This document shows positions 60,124 through 64,000 of a stretch of DNA of 64,000 nt, in pieces. Position 1 is the stretch's first letter. Each line of letters begins with the position of its first letter. A program made the translations under genes and the position numbers. The DNA is from Chryseobacterium sp. Tr-659 (GTDB lineage Bacteria > Bacteroidota > Bacteroidia > Flavobacteriales > Weeksellaceae): contig NZ_VWWP01000008.1 in the NCBI RefSeq assembly GCF_011752975.1, positions 211,805-275,804 of the forward strand, in the 5' to 3' direction. The notes under the pieces were generated by a model. It ran no database searches and was not told the DNA's origin. It was given only the letters and a program-made list of their open reading frames with translations.

Positions 60124-63100
60124 ATGAACAAAATATTTTTATTATCCATTTTCATTGTAGGCGTTGGAAAAGCTCAATCTATTTCCAATCCTCAAAATGA
60201 TAGCTATACTCCTAAATTTCTACCCAGTTCTCCAACTACTGCATCATTGATGAAGTTTGAAGAAATTCCAGTGGACAATTATACAGGAATCCCTGATATT
60301 AGTATTCCAATTACCAATGTAAGCATAGATGAAGGTTTAAATCTAAACATTAGCCTGAAATACCATCCTGCTTCTATAGCTGTAGAAGAAAAAGCAAGTG
60401 ATGTAGGTTTAGGTTGGAATTTGATTGCAGGAGGAACTATTACGAGAACAATAAAAGGGATTCCTGATGAATATAAATTTGATGGTAACTATACACGTCG
60501 TGGTATTTATAGAAAAGATGAGCCAACATATCCTAACAAATATGGGGAAGTATATGAGATTCTTAAAAATGGGCAGTTTGGTTATGATAACCTGCCTAGA
60601 TATGATAAATACAATGAGTTTGCATGGGAGTCTTTTTTTAAAGGTACTTACGACAGCGAATATGATTTATATCAATATAACTTTTTTGGAAATACAGGTC
60701 GGTTTATAGTCAAGAAAAATGATAATGGTGAATTTGCTGTAACTAAACTTGATGAAAATAACCTGAAGATTCAATATATCAATAATACTAATTTTGAGCC
60801 TGTTAAATTTATAATTACAGATGAAAATGGTTATGTTTATACCTTTGATGTTATTGAGAGGTCTGAATCTAATGATGTCACTTTTTCATCAGGTTGGGAT
60901 AGTATAGGAGGTTCTTCCATTACGAGAACAATTAACTATAACAGTGCTTTCCATCTCAGTCATATTGAAGATGCTAATAATACTCCATTAATTACTGCTT
61001 CATTTGAAGAGCCAAGTAAAGAAATTGTTAATATTTATAATTCCACTAACTATAGTTTTGGTCAGGGTTATGAGGGCTTTTTGAATGAAATTCGGATGGT
61101 ACAATGTGAAGACCAGGTATTACCTTATCTAAATCCGATGAACAGAACAAGTGTAAATCAGATTATAAGTTATACTCGTAAATTGAAAGAGATAAATGTT
61201 ATAGGAAAGGCTCTTGTAACATTCGAATTTCAAACAGGAAGAAGTGATACGAATCTTCACAATCCTTCACAATCCAAGTTTTTAAAGAAGATTACAATCA
61301 ACGATTCTAATTCTCACCTCTCAAAAAGCTATGTTTTAAGTCAACTTTATAGAGGAAGTATAAATTCAAGAATGTTCCTTTCAAAAGTGGATATATTTGA
61401 TAAGAGCAATGCTTTTTTGAATAATTATCAAATGTCCTACAAAGATTTTTCCGGCAACAATCCCAATTCCCAGAATGTAGGAAAGGATTACTGGGGATAT
61501 CTGAATCAAAGACCTATATATTCTTTTTATGGTGACTACAGAGAGATTACTCCAGGAATAACGAGTACGGACGTTCTAGAAAAAATGAAACTTCCCACAT
61601 CCGGCAGTATAGATTTTAACTATGAAAATAATACATATTCTTACAACTCAGCTTATAATAACGTTACTGAGAACCTTAGTAATTGGGATGAGAATATTAA
61701 TAATTGGGATGAGCAATATTCTTCTTTAAATTTCACACAGCCAGATAAAAATCAAGGAACGAAAAAATATGCTTTTACCCTGCAGGAACCTACTGATGTA
61801 TCTTTCTTAATTGAAAATTTATTCGGAGAAAATAATCCTTCAGACTGGCGATATCTTTTATATAAGGGCTCAGGATCTGGACAACAGGAAATCCTTGTTA
61901 CTTCATATACTGGTATTGAAGATCCGGAAGAAGCAAGGAAAAAGACCATTTTGCTCCAACCCGGAGATTATTACCTGAAATTCGGTTCGATAGATATGGC
62001 CTTTAATAAGCCATTCACATGTTCCGTTAATATTTTTTATAAAACAAAGAAGCAGGTGGTACAAAAGTTTTTGTTAGGTGGCGGATTAAGAATAAAAAAG
62101 ATATCTTATAAGGACAGTGATAACACTACGGCAAGAGAGCTGGAATACAGGTATCAGTCTCTTGATAACTCAGAGTTGAGCAGTGGAGCATTAGCGGTTC
62201 CAAAACCGATCTATCAATATAAAGAATATTCCACAAAGCAAGGGCTTAGGTGTGCTTTGAAGAGTAATTTGGGAGTAACATTGCAAATATATAATTTTGA
62301 ATATCCAGCTTTTGATATCCTGACAAGCTCAAATATTGTTCCTTCACAGAAATTAAAAGGAGAGATAGGATACAAAAATGTGGTCATAAAAGAAAATGGT
62401 AAGGGACAACAAAATTTCACATATTCTTCTCCTATCGATATTCCGAATAACTATATTTTCTCAATGGCACCTCCAATTTTATTTTATGAAACTCCGGATT
62501 ACAAAAGGGGATTGTTAAAAACCATTACAATATTGGATGAGCAAGGACATATTTTGAAGAACTCTGTTAATGAATATTCATATGCTGATCGTATTGAAAA
62601 TATAGGGATTACATATTTTCCGACTCAGCTCCCTTCTTCAGCATACTATCCTTCCTTTAAAAAGTATGGTGACTTTTTATTACATATAAGAGGGTGCTCT
62701 CAGCATACAGAGCCAGCACACAGTACAAGCCAGAATTATGTAGGGGTTAAAGAATTTTTTTATGATAATGGAAATAGTGTACCTCCTATTTGTGCTTTTT
62801 ATGGGGGAGAAACACCAAATCTGGTGAGACATCATTTCAATAATGAGATTGTAGGAAAGGCTAATTTGATTAAACAGGAAGATACAGAATTTCTTCAAGC
62901 ACAAAATTCGATAAAAACAATAAAAGATACGCAGTATAATGTTTTAAATTATCCCACAAAACAGAATGTAACATTCTCAGATGGAACAGCGAGTGAAACG
63001 ACTTATCAGTATGCCGGCGAAAAAGGAAATCAGGTGATGGTCTCGAAAAATATAATTAGCATTCCTTTGGAAACTGTAACAACCCAAACTATTGGAGGAG

Positions 63101-63663
63101 TTACTAAAACATTGAGTAAGGTAGAAACGGTTTATCCGGTCTCACTTCCGACGCCAGAAACAGGAAACTTGATATTACCAACTTCTGTAAAATCATATGA
63201 CTTTCAAAATATTCCTTCCACGGAAATTAGTTATGATAAATACGATTCCAAAGGCAACCTGAAGCAGTACACCACAAAAGCAGGTATTTCAACGGTGATT
63301 ATCTGGGGTTATAATGAGACTCAGCCTATTGCTAAAATAGAAGGTGCAAAACTATCAGATATTCAGCAGTCATTAATAGATGCCATTGTTAGTGCTTCCA
63401 ATACCGATGCTTTGGCAGTTCCCGGAAATGATGAATCAGGATTCTTAGGGGTTTTGAATACCTTCAGAAATAATTCCGCTTTATCCAATTACCAGATTAC
63501 CACTTATACGTACGATCCTCTTATCGGGGTTCGAAGTATCACTCCGCCATCGGGGATCAGAGAAGTATATCTTTATGATTCTGCTAACAGGCTTAAAGAA
63601 ATCAGAGAAAACAGCCAAACCGGAAACGTATTAAAAGAATTCAAATACAACTATAAAAACTAA
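60124..63663 (+). CDS. RHS-like secreted protein, 1179 residues
   Basis: A 1179-residue secreted protein (signal peptide MNKIFLLSIFIVGVGKAQ). The first ~130 residues have the Bacteroidota RHS/TcB-like opening (MKFEEIPVDNYTGIPDISIPI, LNISLKYHPASIAVEEKASDVGLGWNLIAGGTITR). A long beta-rich body follows, and RHS/YD-type repeats appear near the end (ISYDKYDSKGNLKQYTTKAG, TTYTYDPLIGVRSITPPSG, REVYLYDSANRLKEIRE). It has no hyper-conserved RHS core or toxin tip, which the next gene may supply. It starts 6 bases after the propeller gene. The pair looks like a surface or toxin-delivery system fed by Sec and type IX export. Confidence 0.8.
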   Translation: MNKIFLLSIFIVGVGKAQSISNPQNDSYTPKFLPSSPTTASLMKFEEIPVDNYTGIPDISIPITNVSIDEGLNLNISLKYHPASIAVEEKASDVGLGWNLIAGGTITRTIKGIPDEYKFDGNYTRRGIYRKDEPTYPNKYGEVYEILKNGQFGYDNLPRYDKYNEFAWESFFKGTYDSEYDLYQYNFFGNTGRFIVKKNDNGEFAVTKLDENNLKIQYINNTNFEPVKFIITDENGYVYTFDVIERSESNDVTFSSGWDSIGGSSITRTINYNSAFHLSHIEDANNTPLITASFEEPSKEIVNIYNSTNYSFGQGYEGFLNEIRMVQCEDQVLPYLNPMNRTSVNQIISYTRKLKEINVIGKALVTFEFQTGRSDTNLHNPSQSKFLKKITINDSNSHLSKSYVLSQLYRGSINSRMFLSKVDIFDKSNAFLNNYQMSYKDFSGNNPNSQNVGKDYWGYLNQRPIYSFYGDYREITPGITSTDVLEKMKLPTSGSIDFNYENNTYSYNSAYNNVTENLSNWDENINNWDEQYSSLNFTQPDKNQGTKKYAFTLQEPTDVSFLIENLFGENNPSDWRYLLYKGSGSGQQEILVTSYTGIEDPEEARKKTILLQPGDYYLKFGSIDMAFNKPFTCSVNIFYKTKKQVVQKFLLGGGLRIKKISYKDSDNTTARELEYRYQSLDNSELSSGALAVPKPIYQYKEYSTKQGLRCALKSNLGVTLQIYNFEYPAFDILTSSNIVPSQKLKGEIGYKNVVIKENGKGQQNFTYSSPIDIPNNYIFSMAPPILFYETPDYKRGLLKTITILDEQGHILKNSVNEYSYADRIENIGITYFPTQLPSSAYYPSFKKYGDFLLHIRGCSQHTEPAHSTSQNYVGVKEFFYDNGNSVPPICAFYGGETPNLVRHHFNNEIVGKANLIKQEDTEFLQAQNSIKTIKDTQYNVLNYPTKQNVTFSDGTASETTYQYAGEKGNQVMVSKNIISIPLETVTTQTIGGVTKTLSKVETVYPVSLPTPETGNLILPTSVKSYDFQNIPSTEISYDKYDSKGNLKQYTTKAGISTVIIWGYNETQPIAKIEGAKLSDIQQSLIDAIVSASNTDALAVPGNDESGFLGVLNTFRNNSALSNYQITTYTYDPLIGVRSITPPSGIREVYLYDSANRLKEIRENSQTGNVLKEFKYNYKN

Positions 63664-63669
63664 GAATCG

Positions 63670-64000
63670 ATGAAAAAAATATTAATTCCGGTGGGAGTAT
63701 TGCTTCTGTCCAATGTGGTTGGTGCCCAGACACTGACTCCTACCGAAAACTATGTCTATTCCAAAACTTATCTGGATTATAACGGAGCAGCCGCTACAAA
63801 ATCCTCAGAAACCGTTCAATACTTTGACGGTTTGGGAAGACCTAAGCAGGTTGTTAATGTAAAAGCATCCCCTTTGCAAAAAGATGTGGTAACCCATATC
63901 GAATACGATCAATTTGGAAGACAGGCAAAAGATTACCTTCCCGTACCACAATCTTCCACAGGAGGCGGAGCCTATTATTCCGGTCCGTTGGGCGTTTACC
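63670..64000 (+). CDS. DUF6443/RHS-repeat secreted protein, 3' cut by window
   Basis: Starts at ATG 63670, 6 bases after the preceding RHS-like gene, and runs off the right edge (110 residues visible). Signal peptide MKKILIPVGVLLLSNVVGAQ, then ENYVYSKTYLDYNGAAATKS, VQYFDGLGRPKQVVNVKASP and IEYDQFGRQAKDYLPVPQSS, which is the DUF6443 domain found at the start of long Bacteroidota RHS proteins. Such proteins usually end in a variable toxin domain, often followed by an immunity gene; both would be outside this window. Confidence 0.85.
   Translation, partial: MKKILIPVGVLLLSNVVGAQTLTPTENYVYSKTYLDYNGAAATKSSETVQYFDGLGRPKQVVNVKASPLQKDVVTHIEYDQFGRQAKDYLPVPQSSTGGGAYYSGPLGVY

Noticed and set aside
1..64000. 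CRISPR arrays, insertion sequences, prophage or integrase genes
   Set aside because: No regularly spaced repeats, transposase or integrase-like frames were found on either strand.

Overview
The window is bacterial chromosome from a member of the Bacteroidota, most likely a flavobacterium of the Chryseobacterium group (Weeksellaceae). The grounds are: an AT-rich sequence; the core of the type IX secretion system and gliding apparatus (gldK-gldL-gldM-gldN, plus porZ); secreted proteins with type A and type B T9SS sorting domains; family signatures almost confined to Bacteroidota (DUF4270, GLPGLI, DUF6443/RHS); promoters of the TTG / TAnnTTTG kind; and no clear Shine-Dalgarno sequences. The species call is inference. 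I see no insertion sequence, prophage, CRISPR array or rRNA.

Layout, left to right. 1-6500: the 3' part of a GH63-like glucosidase, then a leftward operon of a split 5'-nucleotidase (two genes), porZ and recO. 6600-10030: dapA, a GNAT acetyltransferase, an AraC-type regulator overlapping a receiver-like protein without its phospho-acceptor Asp, and a 0.6-kb non-coding stretch ending in a rightward terminator. 10030-18420: leftward recG, a periplasmic thioredoxin, three POT peptide transporters and a decayed DUF1016 nuclease remnant. 18690-24570: two paralogous tandem cassettes, each with a double-glycine-leader peptide carrying six cysteines, a transcription attenuator, a C39-like/VKOR/thioredoxin fusion and a GLPGLI protein. 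A small XRE regulator sits between them on the other strand. 24590-37540: DPP IV peptidase, small hypotheticals, an atypical alpha-glucan phosphorylase, a nuclease-like hypothetical, a T9SS type B cargo, DinB-like protein, mtaB, a glutamate-synthase-like FMN protein, an FKBP-like lipoprotein and an S4 protein. 37540-44140: aroK, a tRNA-Lys/tRNA-Leu/tRNA-Lys cluster, panC, a half-length glycogen synthase, a DUF4270 lipoprotein and glmS. 44240-50400: gldKLMN, a FAD oxidoreductase and a SemiSWEET. 50450-58300: two small lipoproteins and a complete RND efflux operon. 58500-64000: a T9SS type A propeller protein followed by two RHS-like secreted proteins, the last cut by the window edge.

The most interesting region is 18.5-24.6 kb. 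The two Cys-rich peptides share an equal-length 24-residue leader and the pattern CxC-x4-C-xn-C-x3/4-CC, and each is followed by an enzyme whose CXXC motifs fit disulfide formation. I infer two related secreted disulfide-rich peptide systems (bacteriocin-like or signalling) with dedicated oxidases. Precursor and enzyme are separated by strong hairpin-plus-T-tract attenuators, which would favour peptide over enzyme. The second precursor gene is only 58 codons long and easily missed. Function, export route and target cannot be read from this sequence.
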